A DNA stretch of 64,000 bases, from NCBI RefSeq assembly GCF_902784195.1, contig NZ_CACZTX010000001.1, positions 372,001-436,000 of the forward strand, written 5' to 3'. This document shows positions 9,239-17,986 of this stretch, one piece after another. How positions within the stretch are numbered: the stretch's first letter is position 1; the number at the start of each line of letters is the position of its first letter. The position numbers were made by a program, and so were the translations under genes. Source of the stretch: an uncultured Methanobrevibacter sp. GTDB taxonomy: Archaea > Methanobacteriota > Methanobacteria > Methanobacteriales > Methanobacteriaceae. A model generated the notes under the pieces. That model had not been told where the DNA came from. It was given only the letters and a program-made list of their open reading frames with translations, and ran no database searches.

Positions 9239-9769
9239 CTAAAAATCTAACTGTTCAGCTATACAAAGTCTGCATACAGAATTTGGAGTATCAATATTAG
9301 CCTCTTTAACAGGACAATAATAAACTCCATTTTCCATTATAACCTCTAAAGATCCAGGGAAAGGAGTTCCAATAGGATGAATAGGCTCATCAAGCACAAA
9401 TGTAGTGTAAAGGGACACCACAAAACTAATAATCGAACTTTTGTTCTTTCTGTCTTTAGAAACAAGTTTAAAAATATCCTTTAAATTGTTTAATTTTTCT
9501 ACAAAGTCATCTCTATTGAAATAATCATCATAAACAGTATCATTGCTTCTTATTTCATTCACTCTGTTTATGAAAGAGTCTACATAAATCTTTTTGCTTT
9601 TTTCCTGATAGGATTTCTGAACATATTTGTTGTTTTCAATGATTTCAGCAGAAATAATCATCAAATCAAAAACAGACACAACAATAAGCTCTTCCTTTAG
9701 GACATTCATAAGATCATCCTTTGATATCTTATCATCTTCACCTATCAATGCATCAAACTTTTCAAACAT
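9239..9769 (-). CDS. DUF2115 (UPF0305) family protein, copy 1
   Basis: 176 aa. The C-terminus shows the conserved block of this archaeal family: EPIHPIGTPFPG, YYCPVKEANIDTPNSVC and CRLCIAEQ, with three cysteines that could bind metal. The N-terminal half is helical. Function unknown. A paralogue (12987-13550) lies on the other side of the restriction-modification gene, about 35-40% identical by eye. The stop lies 8 bp before aroE on the same strand. Confidence 0.75.
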   Translation of the reverse strand: MFEKFDALIGEDDKISKDDLMNVLKEELIVVSVFDLMIISAEIIENNKYVQKSYQEKSKKIYVDSFINRVNEIRSNDTVYDDYFNRDDFVEKLNNLKDIFKLVSKDRKNKSSIISFVVSLYTTFVLDEPIHPIGTPFPGSLEVIMENGVYYCPVKEANIDTPNSVCRLCIAEQLDF

Positions 9770-9817
9770 CCTATCACAAAGTGTTATATCATATTTAATA
9801 ATAATCTCAAATTATTT

Positions 9818-12800
9818 TTATTTAATACTTTCTTCAATAATTTTAATTTCTTCATCATTTAAACCATATAATTCATAAACTAAGTGGTTAATTAGATTAT
9901 CTGTATTTTCAATTTGTTTTTTAAGTAGTTTTTTATCTCTTGGAACAATAGCTTCTGATAATTCTTTATTCAAATTAATCATTTTATCAACAAGATTTTC
10001 CAATTCTTCATTTTCTAATTTTTCAGAAGGTAACGGGAATTTTTCAAAAGAATGTTTACCAAAGGAGTAATATCCCCCTCTAAAGCAAGATCCTACTTTT
10101 GAAATAAAAAATGATGTTAATTTAGAGTTTAAAATGCCTAACAAGTATTTTAATTCGCTAATGTTATTGTTTTTAGTAGTTATAGCATATCCTCCTGCAT
10201 TTCCACCACCAACAAAGTAAAATTCTCCTTTTTCATCTAAAGTAAAAGAACCTTTTTGACTTAAAACTTGATATAAAATTTTAGGTTTGGCCATTACTTT
10301 TAAATTCTTTGGATAAGGATAAATCCACCAATTACGAGAATCAACATTACTTCTTTTTAATAATTTATCCCTATTTAATTTTAAATATTCATAACATAAT
10401 TCAAATTGAGATATTTCCTTTCTAGTAAAAGGTATTATTTCATTAGAATCGAAGGCATAGGGGTAAATAAGAACATGATTATTAACTGGATATTCATATC
10501 TTTTAATTTCATTACCTTTTAATAATGGTTTTAAAATATCATTTTCGATGATAAAATTCTCTTTAAGTTCTTTAGACTCTACTTTTGAAGTTTTTTCTGA
10601 TTTTTCAATTAAAGGCATGATATAAACCTTATCTGCACTAGTTTGAAGACCTACTGACAGGGTTGTATAATCAACAATCTTATGAGGCATATCATATAAT
10701 TTATAAAATACCTTTTCTTCATCACCAGAAACAAAAACCCATTCATCAGATGTAACTCTTGAAAAATCAAGAATATTATCCTCTTCAACATAATGCCCAT
10801 TCTTAAATTGTTCTAAATCTGAAATTCTATCATATTCAAATGTTTTATTAATTTTCTTATTCAAAAATAATAAAGCTGTGTAAGTAGTGGCATTATCAAA
10901 GACTTGTTGGTCTCCAAAATGCACTATTTTATATAAATTTTTATTTTCTGCAATTATTTTTCGCAAAGGCTTTCCATAACTAGCTGTAAAGAATTTATGT
11001 GGCAAAATATAGCCCATTTTTCCTTCATCATTTAATAATTGAAGTGCCTTTTCAACAAAAAGCACATAGATATCATAATTTCCTTTTGAAGAAGTTTCAT
11101 ATTTCTCTTTATAATAATCACTTGATTTTGGATAAATACTTCTTAAAATTTGCATTTTAATATATGGGGGATTTCCAACAATAGCATCAAATCCACCATT
11201 CTTAAAGACTGATTCAAATTCATCATCCCAATCAAAAGGATTTATACTTTTAATTTCATCATCAGTTAAATCTTTTTCAAGTATATCGCTAGAAGCTAAA
11301 CTATTTCCATTTTTAATATTATTACTTAAATCAGGTAAAACTCGTTCATGGAATAATTTTTGTTGTTGTTCTACAACATCCTTATTTTGATCTTCTAACA
11401 CTTTTAAAAGTAAGGATAATTTTGTAACCTCAACTGCTAAAAAGTCTAAATCAACCCCGTAAATGTTATTTCTCAGAATTCTTTTCTTTTCAGTGATGGT
11501 TAATCTCCATTCCCCATCCTTGCCTTGATAAATAACATTTTTTGGAGGTTTTTCTAATTTAGTATAATAATCTAAATGATAATTTAATAATTCCTGATAG
11601 GCTACAAGTAAAAAACTTCCACTACCACAAGCAGGATCAAGTATTTTAAGTTTTGAAACTTGATTTGGTGTTTTATCTTGTAATAATTTACCTAAAGTAT
11701 TCTTTATAATATATTTTACAATATATTGCGGAGTGTAAAATACACCACCTGCTTTTTTAACCTCAGGTTTTACTTCAACCTTTGCCATATGTGATGGAGT
11801 GAGACGAATAATGCTGCCTAAAAGCTGTTCATATACTTGCCCTAAAATCTCAGGAGAAATGACACTGAATTCATAAGGACTGTTTGGATAATAAAGACCA
11901 GTGAATATCTCTTTAAATACCCCATCATCAATTGTGAGATGTTCTGTAACCATATCACGATTAATATGTCTATCAGGGTCTGCTGATAAACAGAATAAAC
12001 CACTATTATACTTTAAATCTGCTATTCTGAATATTTCCATTAAGTGTTGATAAATATTATCTTTCTTGGTTAATTCCAAAAGAGTTCCATATTTTTCTAT
12101 TCCTCTATCTTCAGCCATTCTACAGAATAAAATACGGTCAATAGTAATTTGGACTGCATAATTTAGGGAATCCTCATTTAAATCCTTATTTCTCAAGGCA
12201 ATATTACGGGCCAATAAATCTCTCCAATGCTCCATTTCCTTAAGGAATTCATCATCTACCTCACCAGTGCCTCTTTTCTTTTTATCGGAATTAGAGTCTG
12301 CAAAGTTATCAAAGTCGCCATTTAAAACTGCTTCCTTTGAGAAAATGGATGCTATTTCATCCCATTTTTCAATATATTCTGAATAATGATAATATTTTAC
12401 TCTTCCAATGCTTGCACTTTGTTTTTTATCAGGTTTAGTTGTGGTTTCGTAAACTGCAAGCTCTTCAAAATCAGTTAATATGCATAATTTAAGTTTAGCA
12501 CTCCAACCATATCTCCTTACTTGAAAAGCAGGGCTCTTATCAGTTTCAAGATTTACACTTGGTTTTTTAGCTTCCACAAAAAATATAGGAGTTCCACCTA
12601 CACGGAATTCATAATCAGGCGCTTTAGTTTTATTTCCTACTTTTATAGATTTTTCATAAACAACATCTTTAAACTGTGGGCTTCTATGCTTTTTATTTGT
12701 TACATCCCACCCTAAGGCTTCAAAAAATGGATTAATAAAATCAGTTTTGGTGTTTTCTTCATCAAATAAGTCACCATTGGTATAAATATTTTCATTTTTT

Positions 12801-12844
12801 TTAAAAGTTTCAACTAAATCAATAATTGTTTTTGGAGCTACCAT
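9818..12844 (-). CDS. Single-chain restriction-modification enzyme (type IIG / Eco57I-like)
   Basis: 1008 aa combining cleavage, methylation and target recognition. The N-terminal PD-(D/E)xK nuclease has Pro76-Asp77 and Glu91-Ala-Lys93 (FFVEAKK). A helical linker leads to a gamma-type adenine methyltransferase with the SAM motif DPACGSGSF (near residue 403) and catalytic NPPY (near 556). A TaqI-like recognition domain fills the last ~350 residues. All catalytic motifs look intact, so the enzyme is probably active; it would make N6-methyladenine. No separate specificity or methylase gene is nearby. The ribosome site is weak (TAGGG). It sits between two DUF2115 paralogues, suggesting insertion. 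Confidence 0.9.
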   Translation of the reverse strand: MVAPKTIIDLVETFKKNENIYTNGDLFDEENTKTDFINPFFEALGWDVTNKKHRSPQFKDVVYEKSIKVGNKTKAPDYEFRVGGTPIFFVEAKKPSVNLETDKSPAFQVRRYGWSAKLKLCILTDFEELAVYETTTKPDKKQSASIGRVKYYHYSEYIEKWDEIASIFSKEAVLNGDFDNFADSNSDKKKRGTGEVDDEFLKEMEHWRDLLARNIALRNKDLNEDSLNYAVQITIDRILFCRMAEDRGIEKYGTLLELTKKDNIYQHLMEIFRIADLKYNSGLFCLSADPDRHINRDMVTEHLTIDDGVFKEIFTGLYYPNSPYEFSVISPEILGQVYEQLLGSIIRLTPSHMAKVEVKPEVKKAGGVFYTPQYIVKYIIKNTLGKLLQDKTPNQVSKLKILDPACGSGSFLLVAYQELLNYHLDYYTKLEKPPKNVIYQGKDGEWRLTITEKKRILRNNIYGVDLDFLAVEVTKLSLLLKVLEDQNKDVVEQQQKLFHERVLPDLSNNIKNGNSLASSDILEKDLTDDEIKSINPFDWDDEFESVFKNGGFDAIVGNPPYIKMQILRSIYPKSSDYYKEKYETSSKGNYDIYVLFVEKALQLLNDEGKMGYILPHKFFTASYGKPLRKIIAENKNLYKIVHFGDQQVFDNATTYTALLFLNKKINKTFEYDRISDLEQFKNGHYVEEDNILDFSRVTSDEWVFVSGDEEKVFYKLYDMPHKIVDYTTLSVGLQTSADKVYIMPLIEKSEKTSKVESKELKENFIIENDILKPLLKGNEIKRYEYPVNNHVLIYPYAFDSNEIIPFTRKEISQFELCYEYLKLNRDKLLKRSNVDSRNWWIYPYPKNLKVMAKPKILYQVLSQKGSFTLDEKGEFYFVGGGNAGGYAITTKNNNISELKYLLGILNSKLTSFFISKVGSCFRGGYYSFGKHSFEKFPLPSEKLENEELENLVDKMINLNKELSEAIVPRDKKLLKKQIENTDNLINHLVYELYGLNDEEIKIIEESIK

Positions 12845-12986
12845 AGAATCCCTACTTAAATAATTACTAATAGTAATTTATTGTATAAATTATAAATAAT
12901 TATTGAAAAAAATGAAATGAAACATTATACTTATTTAACAAGTATCCTTTTCATTAAAAAAAAAAGTTTATTTAAAAAAATAATCC

Positions 12987-13550
12987 TTAACTGCTTGCAT
13001 TTAATTTCGGATCATAATCAATCTCACGTGAAATGCAGATATTGCAAACTGCCCCTTCAGTATTCTTTTGAGTTGCCTTAACAGGGCAATAATAAAACTT
13101 ACCTAACTTTTTAATCTTCAAATTGCCTGGGAAAGGAGTGTCCAGTGAATGAATAGGTTCATTCAATATGAAAGTGGCATATAGAGAAACCAAGCAGTAA
13201 ATGAGCTGTACCTTATCCTTGTCAAAGTCCACACCATCATAAACATTATGCAAATCCTCTAATGACTTTTCAAACTGTTTTTTATCAATTCTCTCCTTTT
13301 TGCCTCTGCTGTCATAATCTGTATTGTCATTTTTTATATTGTTTATATGGCCGATGAATTGCTTAACATAAGCTTGACGGAAGTCATCCTGATATCTGTC
13401 CTGTACAAACTCCACATCCTGAAGTATATACTGATTGGCCTCCATCAAATCAAAAACAGATATCTTTTGAGCCTTTTCCTTTAAAATAGCCAGGAGCTCA
13501 TTCTTTGAAATCCTTTTGTCCTCTAACAATTCATGCAATTCTTCAAACAT
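12987..13550 (-). CDS. DUF2115 (UPF0305) family protein, copy 2
   Basis: 187 aa, paralogue of the gene at 9239-9769. It shares the N-terminal ISVFDLM segment, LVSLYATFILNEPIHSLDTP and the cysteine block YYCPVKATQKNTEGAVCNIC. The C-terminal Cys pattern is conserved, so metal binding is possible, but no function is known. It starts at ATG 13550 without a strong Shine-Dalgarno and lies 142 bp upstream of the restriction-modification gene. Confidence 0.75.
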   Translation of the reverse strand: MFEELHELLEDKRISKNELLAILKEKAQKISVFDLMEANQYILQDVEFVQDRYQDDFRQAYVKQFIGHINNIKNDNTDYDSRGKKERIDKKQFEKSLEDLHNVYDGVDFDKDKVQLIYCLVSLYATFILNEPIHSLDTPFPGNLKIKKLGKFYYCPVKATQKNTEGAVCNICISREIDYDPKLNASS

Positions 13551-13771
13551 AATTCACACTTAATTTTTTTATATTAATTTATAGTATTTTATCATTTAAA
13601 ATTTTATGTATTATTAAAAAGATTTGTTATAAATGTTTATAATTTTTCTTAATCAATTAATATCAATATTTAATTAATCATTAAATGGAAAAATAGTTGT
13701 GAAAAAATTAGTTTAAAAAAATAAAAATGAAAAAAATAAATTAGGGGAAATGAATAAAAATTGGAAAAAAA

Positions 13772-13786
13772 GAGTTTTTAAAACTC
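13772..13786 (-). terminator. Hairpin terminator of the adhesin gene
   Basis: Short stem GAGTT/AACTC just past the adhesin stop, followed on the minus strand by a run of seven or more T (A run at 13764-13771). Confidence 0.6.
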
Positions 13787-13791
13787 CTTTT

Positions 13792-15783
13792 TTATATTAA
13801 TTTTAGTTTTTTAGCAGTTGCGTAGTCCACTTTTCCAGTGACTTTAAGCTTTTTAGCCTTTTGGAATTGCTTAACAGCCATTTGAGTGTATTTGTGGAAA
13901 AGACCATCAACTTTCAAGTATCTGCCCTTGTAACTAAGGTAGAAACCGTTCTTCTTCAAAGCCCTTTGGATCTTCTTGACCATAGACTTATCCTTGCTGC
14001 CTTTAGCAATAGTCTTCCAAGCAGGAGCCTTAACAGTCAACTTAGCACTCTTGCTAATCTTGTTGTAGTCCTTGTCACCAGCAAAAGAAATAACTGCATT
14101 ATAGGTTCCTTTCTTAGTCAATTTAGCCAATTTGAATGTAGCAACACCCTTGCTATTTGTATTTGCTGTGTAGGTCTTTCCGTTGACTTTCAAGGAAATT
14201 TTCTTGTTTTTCAAGACATTTCCATTATTGTCCTTGAGTGTGACTGTATATTTTTTTGTCTTGTCCTCGAATTTGAATGTCTTTGCTTTGGCAGTCAATT
14301 TAGGAGAAGCCTTGTTGACAGTGACCTTCACATCCAAGGTAGACTTGTCATAGTAGGTATCGCCGTTGAATGTTACCTTTGCCATGTAAGTATTAGGCGC
14401 TAAACCTTTGGTTGACACTTTAACCTGACCGTTGCTGTCGGTAGTGTATGTTTTGGCACCGTTTAAGTCAACAGTGACATTAACACCACTAACTGGATTT
14501 CCATCGCTGTCTTTCAATGTGATAACCAAATCCTTGTTGACATTGTAGGTTGCAGTTATTGCATTGCCAGTTATTTCTGTTTGAATCTTTTTGACGGTTA
14601 TAATGCTCATATAGTTTGCATTTTCAATTGAAGCAGTTACACTACCTGAACCCAAAGCAAACGGTCCAAATATTATTGGTTCACCTAATTTAACAGTATT
14701 TTTATTAATAGTACCATTGATTGCAGTTACATTCAAGTTAACCGGATATAAAAGACCGGAATCATACTCGGATACATCACCGGAATTTGGATTATAAACG
14801 TACAATTTAAAGATGATGTCAGACACATCAATAATGGAGATTGTATCAGGAGTTGCTGTTGCGTTTAAAAACAACCAGCTTTTAATACTGTAATCCTCTT
14901 GTACTGGCATTTCATCATAGTTTGTCGCATTATTTCCAAACCAGTTATTGTCAATATTGTAATTTTGGGTCCAATCAAATGTGATGCTTGAATTGAAGAA
15001 AATGTTGTTGTTAATTTCACATCCATCAGCCTGTGATGCGAAAATATCATTGTCATAAAATACACAGCGAGTAATTGTATTGTAAGCTGCTGCACTCAAT
15101 TGTATCGCACCACCCTGACCTGCAGTGTTGCCAATGAAAACACAATCGGAGATTACATTGTCCCAGCCCTGCAGTTGAACGGCTCCTCCTGAAGGGGCTC
15201 CGTTATTTATGAAAGTGCAGTTTGTAATCTCGACTAATGCAACGCAACGAATTGCACCTCCTCCGAAAAAGTAACTTTGACTTCCATTTTTAAAAGTAAT
15301 ATTTTTCAATGTTGTTTTTCCCTGTTGGAGATCAAGTATTCTTGCTTGGCCTGCACCGTCTATTGTATATCCGTTTCCAATGATTGTCACTGTGCGGTAG
15401 ATTTTCACCCCATTTTTAAAATCAGAATCAATATCAGGATTATAAGTATAATTCTTATCCAAAGTGATTGTGTCATTGCTGCTGAAATCTTCATTAATCA
15501 ATTTATTCAAATCTGAAAATGAGCCTGTTGCACCCTCCTTTAGGGGAGTTGCATCATTTTCACTTCCAACAAGATCATCAGCAGGGGTTTCTAAAATAAG
15601 TTCTTCATCATAATTATTATTAGCGCTTGAAACATCATCATCGATTGCTTCGTCTAAAATAAGTTCGTCATTGTCATCAACGCTAATAATCCCATTTGCA
15701 TTGTCATCTGCTGCGCTAACGGCAGACAGGCTGACTAAAACAAGAAAAATTAGCAATATATATAGATATCTTTTGATATTCAT
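13792..15783 (-). CDS. Adhesin-like surface protein: beta-helix, Ig-like repeats, peptidoglycan-binding-like domain
   Basis: 663 aa. A Sec signal peptide (YLYILLIFLVLVSLSAVSAA) is followed by an acidic linker to about residue 85, then a right-handed beta-helix (about 90-290) with NCTFINN-type coils. Two Ig-like repeats follow (about 400-500 and 500-590, with VTLKDNNGNVL and AKLTKKGTYNAVI). The last ~70 residues match the PG_binding_1 pattern (KIQRALKKNGF, VDGLF, AVKQFQKAKKL, VTGKVDYATAKKL). It is exported and probably attached to the wall through that domain. Methanobrevibacter walls contain pseudomurein, so the ligand could be pseudomurein or bacterial peptidoglycan. The hairpin terminator lies just downstream. 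Confidence 0.85.
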   Translation of the reverse strand: MNIKRYLYILLIFLVLVSLSAVSAADDNANGIISVDDNDELILDEAIDDDVSSANNNYDEELILETPADDLVGSENDATPLKEGATGSFSDLNKLINEDFSSNDTITLDKNYTYNPDIDSDFKNGVKIYRTVTIIGNGYTIDGAGQARILDLQQGKTTLKNITFKNGSQSYFFGGGAIRCVALVEITNCTFINNGAPSGGAVQLQGWDNVISDCVFIGNTAGQGGAIQLSAAAYNTITRCVFYDNDIFASQADGCEINNNIFFNSSITFDWTQNYNIDNNWFGNNATNYDEMPVQEDYSIKSWLFLNATATPDTISIIDVSDIIFKLYVYNPNSGDVSEYDSGLLYPVNLNVTAINGTINKNTVKLGEPIIFGPFALGSGSVTASIENANYMSIITVKKIQTEITGNAITATYNVNKDLVITLKDSDGNPVSGVNVTVDLNGAKTYTTDSNGQVKVSTKGLAPNTYMAKVTFNGDTYYDKSTLDVKVTVNKASPKLTAKAKTFKFEDKTKKYTVTLKDNNGNVLKNKKISLKVNGKTYTANTNSKGVATFKLAKLTKKGTYNAVISFAGDKDYNKISKSAKLTVKAPAWKTIAKGSKDKSMVKKIQRALKKNGFYLSYKGRYLKVDGLFHKYTQMAVKQFQKAKKLKVTGKVDYATAKKLKLI

Positions 15784-16060
15784 TTCAGTTGCCCCCTTGA
15801 AAAATTTATTTTCAAGTTATATATATATGTATATAAAAATAATATATAAATATTTCTAATAGTTTATGATTTCATTCAGCAAACTCTTATCAAAAATGAA
15901 TATTTTTTAAATCATAAACTTCAATAAAACTAATTGAAATTGTATAATATTAACAACTATTATATATAAATAAATATTAAATATAATATTGTTAAACGAT
16001 TTACTATTAAAAATAATAATTATACCCGATTAAATCATTAAAAACATTGGAGAATCAATA

Positions 16061-17365
16061 ATGGAATTTGAAAGACCAAGGGGAACAAGGGATTTCCTCT
16101 TTGAAGAAATGAGGCAAAGAAAACATGCTGAAGACATTTTAAGAAATGTATTTGAAAACTATGGTTTTGGTGAAGTCCAGACCCCTTTATTTGAAGACTT
16201 AAAATTATTCACTACAAAATCCGGTGAGGAAATTGTAGATCAATTATACAACTTTAAGGACAAGGGAGACAGGGATTTAGCTTTAAGACCAGAGATAACT
16301 GCTCCTATTGCAAGATTATACTTAAATGAATTACAGAAAACCTCAAAGCCAATCAAGATTTACTATTATGGAAGCTGTTTCAGATATGAAAGACCACAAA
16401 AAGGCAGATTCAGACAATTCTGGCAATTCGGATGTGAATTGATTGGAGCTAAGACTCCTGAAGGTGAAGCTGAAGTAATAGCTATGTGTAACAATGCTAT
16501 TGAAGAGCTTGGAATCACTACTGCTGAATTCAATGTAAACCACTTGGGAATCATTAGAGGATTATTCGCTCACTTTGATATTGATACTGCTACACAAAGG
16601 GAAATCATGGTTGTCATCGATAAGGGAGATAAGGAATTATTGAAAGAATCCCTTGTTGGAGACAATCCTATCATCAAGGACAATCCAGAATTGAATGACG
16701 TATTGTTCAAGCTTATGGATATGGTTGGAGACTCTTCAATAATTGCGGACATAAGAGACTTAGTTGCTCCATACGAAGAAACCCAAGAAGCATTAGAAGA
16801 GTTTGAAGAACTTGTAAAAACCCTTGAAAGTTTCCAAGTGTTCAATTACAAACTCAATCTTGGAGTTGCAAGAGGACTTGACTACTATACTGGAATAGTG
16901 TTTGAGGTATATGTGGAAGGGCTTGGTGCACAAAAGCAGGTTTGTGGTGGGGGAACTTACAATCTCGTTAAATTATTTGGAGGAGAAGACGTTGTCTCTA
17001 CTGGATTTGCATTAGGATTTGACAGATTGATGAATGCTATCGAAGAGCTAAATGGAAAGCCAGAACTTGAACCTATCGTAAGCACCTATGTAGCAGCCAT
17101 TTCAGACTGTACAAGACATGATGCATTCAACATTGCTCAGACTCTTAGAAAAGCAGACATTCCAACTGAAGTGGACTTGTCCAGAAAGAAATTCAAGAAG
17201 ATCTTGGCTTATGCAAATAAGATAGACGTTAAATACACTGTTTTAGTTGGAGAACGTGACTTGGAAGAAGGAAAAGTTACCGTAAAGGACATGCTCTCTG
17301 GAGAACAGGAATTAGTGGATATTGGTAATGTAGTTGATTACATTAAGGATAAATTATACAATTAA
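16061..17365 (+). CDS. hisS: Histidyl-tRNA synthetase
   Basis: Charges tRNA-His. 434 aa, standard class II length. Motif 1 lies in the N-terminal RGTRDFL to QTPLFEDL region, motif 2 is FRYERPQKGRFRQFWQ, the histidine loops are LGVARGLDYYTG and GGGTYN, and motif 3 is GFALGFDRLM. The C-terminal anticodon-binding domain begins near residue 335. The last codons and stop are repeated twice more downstream (17370-17401). hisI follows after about 95 bp on the same strand. Confidence 0.97.
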   Translation: MEFERPRGTRDFLFEEMRQRKHAEDILRNVFENYGFGEVQTPLFEDLKLFTTKSGEEIVDQLYNFKDKGDRDLALRPEITAPIARLYLNELQKTSKPIKIYYYGSCFRYERPQKGRFRQFWQFGCELIGAKTPEGEAEVIAMCNNAIEELGITTAEFNVNHLGIIRGLFAHFDIDTATQREIMVVIDKGDKELLKESLVGDNPIIKDNPELNDVLFKLMDMVGDSSIIADIRDLVAPYEETQEALEEFEELVKTLESFQVFNYKLNLGVARGLDYYTGIVFEVYVEGLGAQKQVCGGGTYNLVKLFGGEDVVSTGFALGFDRLMNAIEELNGKPELEPIVSTYVAAISDCTRHDAFNIAQTLRKADIPTEVDLSRKKFKKILAYANKIDVKYTVLVGERDLEEGKVTVKDMLSGEQELVDIGNVVDYIKDKLYN

Positions 17366-17401
17366 AAAAAAATTATACAATTAAAAAAATTATACAATTA
17401 A
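17351..17401 (+). repeat. Triplicated hisS 3' end
   Basis: AAATTATACAATTAA, coding the last residues and stop of hisS, occurs at 17351-17365, 17370-17384 and 17387-17401, separated by A-rich spacers (periods 19 and 17 bp). Confidence 0.9.
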
Positions 17402-17461
17402 GATGAACTATCAATAATAGATAATATTCAGTAATTTTTATTTTATAATAAAGGTGTGACA

Positions 17462-17875
17462 ATGGAATTAAATTTCAGACTTAACATGGGTGGAGAAGAC
17501 TTGGTCATTGCAATTGCACAGGATTGGCAAACAAATGACGTATTGATGGTGGCTTTCATGAATAAGGAAGCTGTAGAGCAAACATTAAAGACCAAAAAGG
17601 CTCACTACTACTCCACTTCAAGACAAAAGCAATGGCTAAAGGGAGAAAGCTCTGGAAATGTTCAAACCGTTAAGGAAATGTACATTGACTGTGATGCAGA
17701 TGCAATCATAATGAAGGTTGAACAAATCGGTGCAGCATGCCATGAAGGATACAGATCTTGCTTCTTTAGGCAATTGGACATTGATAAGGAGAATATTGAC
17801 ATTGACAATCTTACAGATGATGACGTTAAAGTCATTTCCGAAAGATTGTTTGATCCAAAGGAAATGTACGGATAA
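17462..17875 (+). CDS. hisI: Phosphoribosyl-AMP cyclohydrolase
   Basis: Third step of histidine synthesis: opens the purine ring of phosphoribosyl-AMP. About 137 aa, the separate HisI form without a HisE fusion. Zinc/magnesium ligands are seen in DCDADAI and CHEGYRSC. The conserved STSRQKQWLKGESSGN block is complete. I start at ATG 17462 because AAGGTG lies 5 nt upstream; an in-frame GTG at 17456 overlaps that site. It lies downstream of hisS. Confidence 0.95.
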   Translation: MELNFRLNMGGEDLVIAIAQDWQTNDVLMVAFMNKEAVEQTLKTKKAHYYSTSRQKQWLKGESSGNVQTVKEMYIDCDADAIIMKVEQIGAACHEGYRSCFFRQLDIDKENIDIDNLTDDDVKVISERLFDPKEMYG

Positions 17876-17986
17876 ATATTTTAAATTAGATTTTAATTAA
17901 TTTTTTCTTAAAATATGAATTTAAATTATTTTCTTTAATTAAACTAAGAATTATTAAATTAATCAAACCTCAAAGGAGGTGAAAAT

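Noticed and set aside
14865-15095. Alternative frame of 76 codons inside the adhesin
   Set aside because: Shadow of the beta-helix coding sequence in another frame, without its own ribosome site.
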